Of a stretch of 64,000 nucleotides of DNA, positions 20,374 to 31,610 are shown piece by piece. Every line of letters starts with the position of its first letter. The first letter of the stretch is position 1. Under the pieces are notes generated by a model. That model ran no database searches. It saw only the letters and a program-made list of their open reading frames with translations, and was not told the origin of the DNA. Source of the stretch: Azorinus chamasolen (Eukaryota > Mollusca > Bivalvia > Cardiida > Solecurtidae); the NCBI GenBank assembly GCA_963576725.1, contig OY755241.1, positions 60,943,071-61,007,070 of the forward strand. Reading direction: 5' to 3'. The position numbers were made by a program, and so were the translations under genes.

Positions 20374-22630
20374 GTGGGTTTCAGTACAATACAAGTATGT
20401 GTTGTGTTGTGTGTGTGACATTCTGTCTATCGATGTTTTGGTGGTGGTTGCGTCTTGTATGTGGCTTGCCTGCACTACTTTTTCATTTACTACGTCAGTT
20501 TAAATGATTTTTTAGGAAATGCCCTAGCTGACGATTTTTACCAAACATATGTATAAAGGAGAACTGGGTTTCAGTACAATACAAGTATGTGTTGTGTTGT
20601 GTGTGTGACATTCTGTCTATCGATGTTTTGGTGGTGGTTGCGTCTTGTATGTGGCTTGCCTGCACTACTTTTTCATTTACTACGTCAGTTTAAATGATTT
20701 TTTAGGAAATGCCCTAGCTGACGATTTTTACCAAACATATGTATAAAGGAGAACATATCATAGACAAAGAGAGACACAAACAACTAGATAAAAATTAGAT
20801 CAGTATTATCAGACTCATAGAGAATAGTTGGTTTTTTACCTCAGTTAAAACGTTTTACTGTAATTCCCATACAAGGTGTTATTAACTTAAATTAGGTATA
20901 AAGGAAAACATATCATAGACAGATGGGCATGCAGGTAGAGACAGAAAAAAACCCAGATAAAAAATAGATAAATAGTATGATACGATTTATACAGAATAGT
21001 TTTTACAACCTCAGTTTAAATGTTTTACAGGAAATGCCAAAAGCTGACTTATTTATCGAAAATAGGTATAAAGGAAAGCATAGTTAACTAGTTAGATAGA
21101 TAGGTAGACTTATTTATCGAAAATAGGTATAAAGGAAAGCATAGTTAACTAGTTAGATAGATAGATAGGTAGACAGACATGCGTGCCAGACAGACATACC
21201 GATACATACATATAGATTTATAGAGAATACTTTTTATACTTAATCAGTTAACATTCTTTTACAAGACATGCCAAAGGTGATGTTATTCATCTAAAATAGA
21301 TATAAAGGAAAACATTTATTTGTCAGACAGACAAGCAGACACTCATGGAAAGAATTTATATTGAATAGATTGAAAAATTATATTTATAGAGATTCGTTTT
21401 TGCTTCCTTAGTTTAAATGATGATTTAAGAAATGCCCTGACTTATTTTTACTACCTCAGTTAAAATGTTTCACTGTAATTCCCATACAGGATGTTTTTAC
21501 TTAAATTAGGTATAAAGGAAAACATAGACAGTCAGGCAGGCAGCCAGACAGATAGAGAGACAGAACGAGAAAGACAGAACGACAAATAGATAAAAAATAT
21601 AAGATTTATAGAGAATAGTTTTTACTACCTCAATTTAATTGATTTACTGTACTTGCCACATCATGTGTTATTTACCGAAAATTGGTACGAAGGAGAACAT
21701 ATTATAGATAGACGGTCAGGCAGACAGACATATAGAGAGAGCACAAAAATGAAATAAATGTAGATAAACTTGAGATAAATGGTATAATCAGATTCATAGA
21801 GAATAATTTTTACAACCTCAGGTAAAATGTTTACTGTAATTCCCATACAAGGTGGTATTTACTTAAATTAGGTATAAAGGTAAACATATCATAGACATGT
21901 GGGCAGGGAGCCAGACAGATAAAGATAGACAGAAAAACAAATAGATAAATTCTGAAGGGAGGTGATCCCTCGAAAGCAAAAATTGCAACACAAAAAGAGA
22001 AAATTGCAGACTCGGTTTTATTGAGTCTGTTCATGAGCAGTAATTGAGAGTGCAACACCGCCCACGCCCCCCAGCACCGGCTTAAGCGGTATTCAATTTT
22101 CAGAACAAGAAGTACTGAAATTCATGATCTCGAAGGATCAGAAGGTATAACAACACTAAGAATGAAGTACGGGGCGACGTTTTACGGCCGCCACACAAGC
22201 ACTTAACACCTGCTGTTGTGAAGACAAGATAGTATAAGATTTATAGAGAATAGTTTTTACTACCTCTGTTTAAATGTTTTACTATAATTGCCATATCAGG
22301 TGTTAACTACTGAAATTAGGTATAAAGGAGAACATCTCATAGACAGACAGGCCAGACAGACATATAGAGAGAGCACAAAAAGGAAATTCATGTCGATAAA
22401 ATTTAGATCAATAGTATAATCAGATTCAGAGAATAAATTTCACTACCTCAATTAAAATGTTTTACTGTAATTCCCATACAATGGTATTTACTTAAATTAG
22501 GTATAAAGGTAAACATATCGTAGACAGACATGTGGGCAGGGAGCCAGACAGATAAAAGGAAAACATATAGACAGACAGATAGAGGGAGACAGAAAAACAA
22601 ATAGATATAAAATAGATAAATAGTATGATA
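20374..22630. repeat. ~190-bp satellite array
   Basis: At least ten diverged units, each with 'aggtataaaggaaaacatat', a (CAGA)n/(GATA)n tract, 'tttatagagaatagttttta' and 'cctcagtttaaatgttttac'. The first two units (20374-20563, 20564-20753) are virtually identical with a 190-bp period and include the end of repeat M. A 64-bp sub-duplication lies at 21040-21165. Interrupted by a minus-strand repeat C copy at 21951-22230. Confidence 0.8.
21951..22230 (-). repeat. Repeat C insertion in the satellite array
   Basis: Minus-strand copy of the 280-bp repeat C (aaattctgaagggaggtgat ... gcacttaacacctgctgttg), about one unit long. It breaks a satellite monomer, so C can move as a single unit. Confidence 0.75.
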
Positions 22631-22631
22631 A

Positions 22632-22734
22632 GATTTGTCACTGACCGTTCCAATGCGGTACTTCCATCTTCCCTCTATTGTATGTTTGTTTTGTCTGTGA
22701 GTGTCTCTTGATGTTTTAATAGTTGATGTACAAA
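22632..22734 (+). repeat. Repeat M fragment
   Basis: 'tttgtcactgaccgttccaa' and 'gcggtacttccatcttccc' match 28564-28610 closely. Confidence 0.65.
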
Positions 22735-23810
22735 GCTTTAATGTCAGATTGATTAGCTTTGTTTAAAGACAGTTCTTTTGGGTAAATTGAAGAAATCAAA
22801 GTATCAAAATAAGGATTATCTAAATTCAAAATATCGTCTAAATACCTTGAAGTTTTATTAAAAGCATTAACAATATCGGTCTGTGTATCAGGTTTTAAGC
22901 TAAGCATAAAATCCCTCTCGCAGCAATACAAAAACAAATCTGCAACAAGAGGGGCACAATTTGTACCCATAGGTACACCAACCTGGCGATATATGGTATC
23001 CCCATAACGCACAAATATATTATCCAAAAGAAAGGTAAGAGATCTACAAACATCAAGGCAAGTCCACATTGTGTAATGTTCAACTTCTGAATTCGAAAAG
23101 AATGAACGTTGAACATTACAAGCAATGAACATTTTGTTTTCTCTGGCAAAGGTTTTTTCTATTAATTTAATAAGTTTATCCTTTTATAAGATGGTAAGGT
23201 AGAGTAGTATAGAGTGTAGAGAAATCATAAGAGCTCGGTAAAGAAATGTTATACTGTTCATTTTCAAGTTTTGTTAAAACATCATTTGATTTTTTTATGG
23301 GCCAAAAAACATTAATACCAGAATTTTTATATTATATCACAGTAGCGTTTTACATGTTCTTTAATAGTAGTAAGACAGGACGTCAGAAGTATAGATAATT
23401 TAGTAGTGGTACAACAGCTAGAGTTGGCAATAAAACGCGCCTTATAAGGGTTTTTATGTAGTTTCGGAATCCAGTACAAAGTAGAAAGTTTATGTTGTTT
23501 TATGTTAGGACTAGACTTAAAATTATTGCACATTTTTACATGTTCCGAGACTATATCTTTTTCAGGTGTTTGAACTGTTATATAAGATTTTGAATCAGAG
23601 TTCCTTCTTTAAAACATCAACATAATACAATCTTCAAATAATGATTACATTGTTTGATGCCTTGTCAGCAGGAACAAGAACATAATCTGAATGAAAATTA
23701 GAAATGTTTTTCTTCAAGTAGCGAAATGTAACTCTAGGTCGAGGTGGTAAAAGATGGTAATTTGATTTGTAAAAAGTAATACGCGTATCAATAGCCATAT
23801 ATAGTAATAT
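22735..23810 (-). pseudogene. Penelope-like reverse transcriptase (copy B)
   Basis: Minus-strand segments in order: DYVLVPADKASNNVIII near 23.65-23.7 kb; LYWIPKLHKNPYKARFIANS (23327-23533); SYDFSTLYTTLP, palm motif A, near 23.2 kb; VPMGTNCAPLVADLFLYCC, motif B; SRYLDDILNLDN, motif C (22716-23132). In-frame stops and frame changes separate them. The C-terminal part present in copy A is missing here, cut at 22735 by repeat M. The site interrupted in copy A is intact here. Confidence 0.75.
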
Positions 23811-24050
23811 TATACTGTAATAAATGAGTAAAAATATTTAAATGTTCGAAATATTGCCTTAGATTGCATTTAGAACCCGAATTATAGCAACGGACACAGA
23901 CACCGGCCAACCCAGAGTCAACAAAGCCAACTCGATAAATATCGGATAACTGTGGTTAATATAGTAGGGTTATTCTCAATATTTGTTGGTAAAGTCATTC
24001 TAAATGACTATAATATTTTTTTAATATAAAAATATGCGATGTAAACGTTT
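23811..24050. other. No recognised feature
   Basis: AT-rich; no gene or repeat recognised. Confidence 0.4.
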
Positions 24051-25359
24051 AAGAAGAGGGCCAGAATGGTCCTGAAGCGCTCACCAGACAATCAGAGGAG
24101 AAGATTTTCTCAGTTTTCACTATATGTTTCTATAGAAACCTAGCATGCCCTGGGGCGGGGCTAATTTTGACGCACGACGCACAATTTATATAACTTTTGT
24201 ATAGGACCTGAACATGATGCTATATGCCAAATATGAAAGCTGAGAACATTCCAGTTTCAGACGAGAAGATTTTCAAAGTTTTCACAATATGTTTCTATTG
24301 AAAACTGCCCACCCCTGGGGCGGGACCAATTTTGACCCCCCCGCCATAACTTATATTACTTTTGTAGAAGACCTGAACATGATGCTATGTGCCAAATATG
24401 AAAGCTGAGAACCTTCCAGTTTCAGAGAGGAAGATTTTCAAAGATTTCACTATTTGTTTCTATTGGAAACTGGCCACCCCTGGGGCGAGACAAATTTTGA
24501 CCCCAGGGCCATAATTTATAACTTTTGTAGTTGACCTGAACATGATGCTCTGTGCCAAATATGAAAGTTGAGAGCCTTCCAGTTTCAGAGAAGATTTTCG
24601 AAGATTTCACTTTTTGTTTCTATTGAAAACTGCCCACCCCTGGGGCGGGGCCAATTTTGACACCGGCGCCATAATTTATATAACTTTTGTAGAGGACCTG
24701 GACATGATGCTATGTGCCAAATATGAATGCTGAGAGCCTTCCAGTTTCAGAGAAGAATGAATGAATGAATGATGTTTTACGGCCCATCGACACTGATGGT
24801 CATATAGAGCCGAATAAATAATGTAAATAAAACTATATGATGAAATCAAATAAAGACAATCTCACTAGATTATGTAAATGTCAGTCCCGATCAACAGGAT
24901 TGTAAATAAAATAAGGACAAAACATAATCGACATTCTAAAAATATACCTTTTAAATTTTAGAATATATATTAATGGCTTTTAAAAAATCAAATATTTTTG
25001 GTATCTCTACCAGCTCAAACAGTTCCCTCAGGGAATCTGCTTGAAAGAACCTATCTCTGATTAAGATTAAATCAGGACATTCAATGAAGAAGAATTCAGA
25101 GAAGAAGATTTTCAAAGTTTTACTATATGTTTCTATTGAAAACAAGGCACCCCTGGGGCGGGGCCAGTTTTGACCCCAGGGGCATAATTTATATAACTTT
25201 TGTAGAGGACCTACAGATGATGCTATGTACCAAAGATGAAAGCTGAGAACCCTGTAGATTCAGAGAAGATTTTTAAAGGTTGAAATTGTTGACGCCCAAC
25301 GACGCACGCCAACGGACATCACAAAAGCTCACCCTGAGCACTTTGTGCTCTGGTGAGCT
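24051..25359 (+). mobile_element. D element with LINE B tail inside
   Basis: 5' AAGAAGAGGGCCAGAATGG and GCGCTCACC; 3' GAGCACTTTGTGCTC, GGTGAGCT, then AAAAAGGG. Four to five ~180-bp monomers with 'ggccaattttgacccc', 'tatataacttttgtagagga' and 'gccaaatatgaaagctgaga'. Interrupted by LINE B at 24758-25094. Confidence 0.8.
24758..25094 (-). mobile_element. LINE B 3' end insertion with 12-bp TSD
   Basis: A (GAAT)n tail, the 'gttttacggcccatcgacac' block and the 3' UTR end of LINE B, flanked by ttcagagaagaa (24746-24757, 25095-25106). The last few codons of the polyprotein remain (minus-strand frame 24951-25145). Confidence 0.85.
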
Positions 25360-25676
25360 AAAAAGGGATATTTTCTAACCGTGTTTTAAATAAGAAATTG
25401 TGTTGGCGTGAGATTTAGATAGTCATGACATTCGCACCTTCGCACATAGCTTGCCAAATCACTTTTTCACAAGTTGTTTCCTTACTATTTCTGATTGATT
25501 TTTGCTGGCGTATGCAATATATAAACGATTCAGTTAATATGGTACTCTGCTTCAACGGAAAACTGCATTTTAATTTTACGACAGAGTGTATCTTGATCAA
25601 TCAGCTGCCTGATTTGGATCTGCTCAGCATAGGCTAGTAACGGATTTCAAAATGATAATAATGGTGTTAAATTAAA
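25360..25676. other. No recognised feature
   Basis: Short spacer. A 70-residue frame at 25425-25637 has no recognisable motif. Confidence 0.35.
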
Positions 25677-25677
25677 C

Positions 25678-25984
25678 TGGGATCACCTCCCTTCAGAATT
25701 TATAATCTTCACAACAGCAGGTGTTAAGTGCTTGTGTAGCAGCCGTAAAACGTCGCCCCGTACTTCATTCTCAGTGTTGTTATACCTTCTGATCCTTTGA
25801 GATCATGAATTTCAGTACCTCTTGTTCTGAAAATTGAATACCGCTTAAGCCGGTGCTAGGGGGCGTGAGCAGTGTTGCACTTTCAATTACTGTTCATGAA
25901 CAGACTCAATAAAACCGAGTCTCCAATTTTCTCTTTTTGTGTTGCAATTTTTGCTCTCAGGGGATCACCTCCCTTCAGAATTTA
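25678..25984 (+). repeat. Repeat C with identical ends
   Basis: One complete C unit beginning and ending with gatcacctcccttcagaatt (25681-25702 and about 25963-25984), that is one period plus ~22 bases, as expected for a satellite-derived or circle-derived copy. Confidence 0.8.
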
Positions 25985-26159
25985 TTCATTCAGTAAGTGC
26001 ATATTCATACATACACAATTTCCAGAAATAGTTAACCAAAACATACCAAAAGATAGTTTTCTGACCCATCCAAAAAATGAGAATTGTTTTTTTCGCGAAC
26101 ACCCTGCTCTACAAGGCATTTCCTGGGTGTGATAGCATGAATGAATATCGTGTATTCAC

Positions 26160-26693
26160 AATTTTTAAAATAATCTAAAGTTCTAAGTAATTTCAGGAGA
26201 AGATTTTTATAGAATTTCCTAAGAAAAACTGATAAGCCCCAAGGCGGGGTCATTTTTGATCCGGGGGACATAATTTGAACAATCTATGTAAAGGACCATT
26301 AGATAATGCTACATACCAAATATCAAAGCTCTAGGATTTGTGGTTTCAGAGAAGATGTTTGAGTGTGTGTGAGTTGGGTTTTACGGCACCTTGACACTGA
26401 ATAGGTCATATAGCGCCGATGAATGATGAGATGACATGATGATGAGTGATGATCAGGAAGATGATTTCGGCTAATCTCATTCGTTGATAAGCAGCGCATG
26501 GGATCAAAACCACCGACCTGCCTTCCTTTTAGTTCTTGGCAGAGGGGATAATCTCCGTCAAATAAACAAAAACATCCCCTGTGACAATTAAGCCCCAGAA
26601 AGATGTTTGAGTAAATTGTTGACGACGCACATCCGCCGGAGCCAGCCCACTCACAATACCTCACCTGGCACTTTGTGCTTGGAGAACTAATAA
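26160..26693 (+). mobile_element. D element 3' part, interrupted by SINE E
   Basis: D monomers (aaaaactgataagccccaag; ggaccattagataatgctac) resume after the SINE and finish with a degenerate terminal hairpin (cacctggcactttgtgcttg) and 'aactaataaaaaa'. Confidence 0.65.
26365..26599 (-). mobile_element. SINE E, full-length reference copy, 13-bp TSD
   Basis: 235 bp flanked by aagatgtttgagt (26352-26364, 26600-26612). Minus strand: ggggcttaattgtcacaggg (weak A-box-like), ggtcggtggttttgatccc (B-box-like), ctaatctcat-inverse body, then ggcgctatatgacctattc and the tail gtaaaacccaactcacac. The tail is the LINE A 3' end, so mobilisation by LINE A is inferred. Head origin (tRNA) is likely but the A-box is poor. 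Confidence 0.8.
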
Positions 26694-26699
26694 AAAAAT

Positions 26700-27260
26700 A
26701 CCGCCAACAATATTATTCGACTTAGAAAAAACATTAATAATAAAGCAAATCATCTCAGAAAGCTTGCCATTATAATTATACAGAAGAACAGTGAAAAAAG
26801 TAGCTTCAATTTACACGCCAGTGTCGCGACTCCCAAAATGGTGACTCGGACTAAACAAAAGCGCATCGATAAGCAACTCAGTTGATGGCTACATCCACAG
26901 TGTTTCTCTAATCAAAACAAGCAGAAACAGTTCGCACTTTTTAAATGCCAAAGTGCAAACAGACAGGGTATCAGCAACTGGTGTCGTGGAAAGCGGAGGC
27001 TCACCAGTCTTTCAAAGACATGGAACAAGCCAAGTAACGAATCACAATTATGTATCTTTTTAATTGTTATATCTCCTCTGTGAAATCCTGGTAACCGTGT
27101 TGCATTAATTTTAAATAATGACAAAATCAAACTTCACCTAAACCGCATGACGATAAATAGTACAGAGAAATGGGGATCCCACTACTCTCGGAAAATAAGT
27201 TTGATTCCAGTTCTACTACCAGAATAATCCTTCATTTCTTCTGCAACTAGTCGTGATTAG
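26700..27260. other. Non-coding, one short repeat match
   Basis: 26705-26790 (aagcaaatcatctcagaaag, gccattataattatacaga) matches the minus strand of 3115-3180. Nothing else recognised. Confidence 0.4.
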
Positions 27261-27261
27261 G

Positions 27262-27795
27262 GGAATGAATGAATGGTGTTTTACGGCCCATCGACACTGA
27301 TGGTCATATAGAGCCGAACAAATAATGTAAATAAAACTATAATATGAAATCAAATGGAATGAATGGAGTTTTACGGCCCATCGACACTGATGGTCATATA
27401 GAGCGGAGTGAGTGAGTTGGGTTTTACGTCCGACCAACAGTATTTCAGTTATTTGCAGACAGCACCCGCATGAGACAAGTTATAGTGCTGCCCCACTGGA
27501 ATACCCCTGCCGCAGGTACATGGCAAGGGCACCCCACCCAGTCACATTATCCTGACACCGGGCCGACCAGTCCTAGAACTACACCTTTAATGTCGAGCGT
27601 AGACAAGGGAGCTACTAGTACCAACTTTTAACGACTTTTGGTCGAACCCACGACCTTCCGTACCGCAGGCGGACGCTCTACCACTGAGCCACGCGGCCGG
27701 TATATAGAGCGGAACAAATAATGTAAATAAAACTATAATATGAAATCAAATAGAGACAATGTCACTAGATTATGTAAATGTCAGTCCCGATTAGG
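27262..27795 (-). mobile_element. LINE B tail, partly duplicated, hosting a SINE
   Basis: Two successive LINE B tails (27266-27355, then 27356 onward), the second split by the tRNA-SINE at 27408-27701 and resuming to about 27790. Outer flanks share gattaggg, a possible short TSD. The doubled tail resembles the 99-bp duplication at 30150-30348. Confidence 0.75.
27408..27701 (-). mobile_element. tRNA-derived SINE, complete, 12-bp TSD
   Basis: 294 bp flanked by atatagagcgga (27396-27407, 27702-27713). The minus-strand head has a clear RNA polymerase III promoter: A box TGGCTCAGTGGTAGAGC (27675-27691) and B box GGTTCGACC (about 27640-27649). A conserved-looking body follows (cggtgtcaggataatgtgac, tgcggcaggggtattccagt), then the tail ggacgtaaaacccaactcac. 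Head, body and LINE-like tail give a tripartite SINE, resembling V-SINE/MetaSINE layouts; the superfamily is uncertain. Not a functional tRNA. Confidence 0.9.
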
Positions 27796-28025
27796 GCAAT
27801 AATGTTTAATACAAGAATGGGTTGCATATACTAACAACAAGACTGCATGGAAAATTCGCTGCAGACACCATCCTAGTTCTCATTATGCACTTTTTTCTTG
27901 AGATTAAACGATCAGGAACACTTTAAAAACATCCAAATGTCAATTTCCTAGGCAGCATTATTTTAAAATGATATTTTCATCGGCTTTTATATCAATTATT
28001 GCATTCAATTAGGGTCTCTCCACAG
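27796..28025. other. No recognised feature
   Basis: AT-rich spacer without a recognised repeat or gene. Confidence 0.35.
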
Positions 28026-28334
28026 TGTGATCACCTCCTTTCAGAATTTATAATCTTCACAACAGCAGGTGTTAAGTGCTTGTGTGGCGGCCGTAAAACG
28101 TCGCCCCGTACTTCATTCTCAGTGTTGTTATACCTTCTGGTCCTTCGAGATCATGGATTTCAATACTTCTTGTTCTGAAAATTGAATACCGCTTAAGCCG
28201 GTGATAGGGGGCGTGAGCAGTGTTGCACTTTCAATTACTGTTCATGAACAGACTCAATAAAACCGAGTCTGCAATTTTCTCTTTTTGTGTTGCAATTTGT
28301 GCTCTCGTTGGATCACCTCCTTTCAGAATTTAGA
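28026..28334 (+). repeat. Repeat C copy
   Basis: One unit with repeated end gatcacctcctttcagaatt at both sides; closely matches 25678-25984. Confidence 0.8.
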
Positions 28335-28534
28335 ATTGGATGTCGGCGTATTCAGGGATGGTTTTCAAATTATCTGAAGGAGTTTTGAATTGGGATAGTA
28401 AAAAGAATATCGCCGTCTACCGGACTGGACTAGTTGTAAATGAATGAGTGCGTGAGTTGGGTTTTACGGCAAGATGAATAAAATGTATTGTTTATATGCG
28501 ATTTATTAATATGTGCCTAAGATATGATACACAT

Positions 28535-28767
28535 GCCCATAAACCGGTTTAACCCCCTAGTGACTTTTGTCACTGACCGTTCCAAGGCGGTACTTCCATC
28601 TTCCCCCTATTGTATGTTTGTTTTATCTTTGTGCGTCTCTTGTTGTTTTTATAGTTATGTACATTTTCTGTTTCCTTGTGTTGCTGTTCGGGCGACTGTT
28701 TGTTCTGTATGTGGTGTTTCCTGCACGACGTTTTTTCTCAGAGTCGGATAAAGGTGTCCCATTCACG
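28535..28767 (+). repeat. Repeat M, target of a LINE B insertion
   Basis: 'aaaccggtttaaccccc' like start, gaccgttccaaggcggtact, then a T-rich stretch that reads as a hydrophobic peptide. Continues after the LINE at 29898. Reading frames here are probably not genes. Confidence 0.6.
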
Positions 28768-29886
28768 GTTTACGTTTAGCATTGGGTGCCTTTAGGACAT
28801 CCCCTGCTAAGTTTATATGTTGAGGCGAATGAGCCATCACTTCACTCTCGTCGTGAAAAACTATCCATGCAGTATACCTCTAAATTAGCTTCAAACCCAT
28901 CAAATCCCGCTCATAAAAATGTTTTAGACCTAAATATCAACGTTTATTTGAATCTAAGGAAAAGGTAATTCCATCTTTCGGAATACGTATGAAAAACTAT
29001 TTTCAAAATAGTGATATAGATTTGTCCTTAGTTGAAAAGACTAAAGTTGAATCTATACCACCTTGGACTATTAAACCACCAAAAGTTATTTTTGAACTAA
29101 CTCAGCATAAAAAGTCTGAAACAAGTTCGCTTGAATTCAGTTCTTTTTTAAATGAAATAATTTCAAGATTTGAAGATTATGAACAAGTTCATACTGATGG
29201 TTCAAAAGATGATGAGAGAGTCGCAGCTGCCTTTGTGGCTGATGACATGGAGGCAAAGTTTCGGCTCCCGATAATGCCTCCATTTTTTCAGCAGAAATCA
29301 AAGCTATTGACTTAGCTCTTGATTATATTGCTGGAAAATCATATAGTAAACATATAATCTTTTCGGATTCTCTTTCTGTTTTGCAATCTCTGAGTAAATG
29401 TTCTTCCAAAAATGTTATTAAAACTTTTTTTAAAATACCATGAAATGTCTAATTCAAAAGACGTAATATTTTGTTGGATACCTAGTCATTGTGGAATACA
29501 GGGCAACGAGAGGGCGGACATTGCAGCGAAGTCTGTCCTTGAATCGCCTGAATCTGATATGAGAATACCGTATTCGGATTTCAAACCACAAATTACTAGA
29601 CATATTCTATATAAATGGCAGGAGTCTTGGAATGAGGAAATTCATAACGAGCTCCATGCTGTTAAAATTTTAGGTGGACATTTTTGTTCATGCTTGCCAA
29701 TTCGGCGTGATGAGGTCGTATTGGCCAGAATAAGAATTGGACATTCCTTTTTAACTCATTCATTTTTACTGAAAGGTGAAGTTCAACCTGAATGTTTTTA
29801 TTTGATTTCATCATATAGCTTTATTTACATTATTTATTCGGCTCTATATGACCATCAGTGTCGATGGGCCGTAAAACACCATTCAT
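28768..29886 (+). mobile_element. LINE B, 5'-truncated, 11-bp TSD, internal deletion
   Basis: 1,119 bp between two copies of tcccattcacg (28757-28767, 29887-29897). It holds the RNase H region and the start of the C-terminal domain, then jumps after the residues VQPEC directly to the last ~90 bases of the 3' end (ctctatatgaccatcagtgt). The last part of the ORF and most of the 3' UTR are missing. Tail (ATTC)2. Confidence 0.9.
28786..29790 (+). pseudogene. LINE B ORF2: RNase H and C-terminal region
   Basis: Segments in three frames: MQYTSKLASNPSNPAHKNV linker; VHTDGSKDDERVAAAFVADD with the first RNase H Asp; FSDSLSVLQSLSK; and CWIPSHCGIQGNERADIAAK with the terminal His/Asp region. Frameshifts at about 28960, 29265 and 29415 inactivate it. 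The order RT then RNase H is typical of the I superfamily. Confidence 0.85.
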
Positions 29887-30117
29887 TCCCATTCACGACA
29901 CTAACCTATTATTCAATTTATCCAGACATCCACGCATCAACAATGCCGTAGGATTGTTTTTGAAAACAAGAGGGCCAGAATGGCCCCGACATCGCTCACC
30001 AGGCAATCAGAGGAGAAGATGTTCAAAGTTTTCACTATATGTTTCTAGAGAAAGCTAGTCACCCATGGGGCGGGCCAATTTTGATCCAAGGGGCATAATT
30101 TATACAACTTTTGTAGA

Positions 30118-30608
30118 ATGAATGAATGAATGAATGAATGGTGTTTTACGGCCCATCGACACTGATGGTCATATAGAGCCGAATAAATAATGTAAATAAA
30201 ACTATATGATGAAATCAAATAAAGACAATCTCACTAGATTATGTAAATGTCCCATCGACACTGATGGTCATATAGAGCCGAATAAATAATGTAAATAAAA
30301 CTATATGATGAAATCAAATAAAGACAATCTCACTAGATTATGTAAATGTCAGTCCCGATCAACAGGATTGTAAATAAAATAAGGACAAAACATAATCGAC
30401 ATTCTAAAAATATACCTTTTAAATTTTAGAATATATATTAATGGCTTTTAAAAAATCAAATATTTTTGGTATTTCTACCAGCTCAAACAGTTCCCTCAGG
30501 GAATCTGCTTGAAAGAACCTATCTCTGATTAAGATTAAATCAGGACATTCAATGAGAATGTGCTGAATTGTATAAGGCTCAAAACAAAATAAACATTTAA
30601 AACAAATA
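30118..30608 (-). mobile_element. LINE B 3' end, 12-bp TSD, internal 99-bp tandem duplication
   Basis: Flanked by aacttttgtaga (30106-30117, 30609-30620). The segment from 'cccatcgacactgatgg' to 'gattatgtaaatgt' occurs twice in a row (about 30150-30248 and 30250-30348). Tail (GAAT)5. Confidence 0.85.
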
Positions 30609-31221
30609 AACTTTTGTAGAGGACCTGAACATGATGCTAAGTGCCAAATATGAAAGCTGAGAACCTTCCAGTTTCCGAGGAAAATATTTTCAAATTTGAC
30701 ACTATGTTTCTATTGAAAACTGGCTACCCCTGGGGCGAGGCCAATTTTGACCCCGGGGGCAATTTTGACCCCGGGGGCATAATTTATATAACTCTTGTAA
30801 AGGACCTGAACATGATGCTCTGTGTCAAATATGAAAGCTGAGAACCTTCCAGTTTCTGAGGAGAAGATTTCAAAGTTGTCACTATATGTTTCTATTGAGA
30901 CATGGCTACCCCTGGGGCGGGGCCAAATTTGACCCCTGGGCCATAATTTATATAACTTTTGTAGAGGACCTGAATATGATATTATGTGCCAAATATGAAA
31001 GCTAAGAACCCTGTAGATTTTGAGAAGATTTTCAAAGTTTTCACTATATGTTTCTATTGAAAACTGGCCACCCCTGGGGCGGGGTCAATTTTGACCCCAG
31101 GGGCATAATGTATATAACTTTTGTAGAGGACCTGAACATGATACTTTGTGCCAAATATGAAAGCTGAGAACCTTTCAGTTTCAGAGGAGAAGATTTTCAA
31201 AGTTTCACTATATGTTTCAAT

Positions 31222-31366
31222 TGAATGAATGAATGAATGAATGGTGTTTCACGGCCCATCGACACTGATGGTCATATAGAGCCGAATAAATAATGTAAAT
31301 AAAACTATATGATGAAATCAAATAAAGACAATCTCACTAGATTATGTAAATGTCAGTCCCGATCCA
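31222..31366 (-). mobile_element. LINE B tail fragment
   Basis: (GAAT)n tail and ~120 bases of 3' UTR. No clear TSD; the D sequence resumes in a later part of the monomer, so a target deletion or later recombination is likely. Confidence 0.75.
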
Positions 31367-31610
31367 AATATGTGCCAAATATGAAAGCTGAGAACCCTGT
31401 AGATTCAGAGGAGAAGATTTTCAAAGTTGTCACTATATGTTTCTAATGAAATCTTGCTACCCCTGGGGCGGGGCCAATTTTGACCCCAGGGGCATAATTT
31501 ATATAACTTTTGTAGAGGGCCTGAACATGATGCTATGTGCCAAATATGAAAGCTGAGAACCCTGTAGATTCAGGAGAAGATTTTCAAAGTTTTACTATAT
31601 ATTTCAATAG

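Larger units (their letters stand above)
29965..31610 (+). mobile_element. D element monomer field with LINE B insertions
   Basis: 5' AACAAGAGGGCCAGAATGGC and CGCTCACCAGGC. About seven ~180-bp monomers with 'cccctggggcggggcc' and 'gccaaatatgaaagctgaga'. No 3' terminal hairpin before the next D start at about 31611. Interrupted by LINE B at 30118-30608 and 31222-31366. Confidence 0.7.

Noticed and set aside
27640..27701. A tRNA gene on the minus strand
   Set aside because: A and B boxes are present but the sequence continues into a SINE body and LINE tail and is flanked by a TSD.
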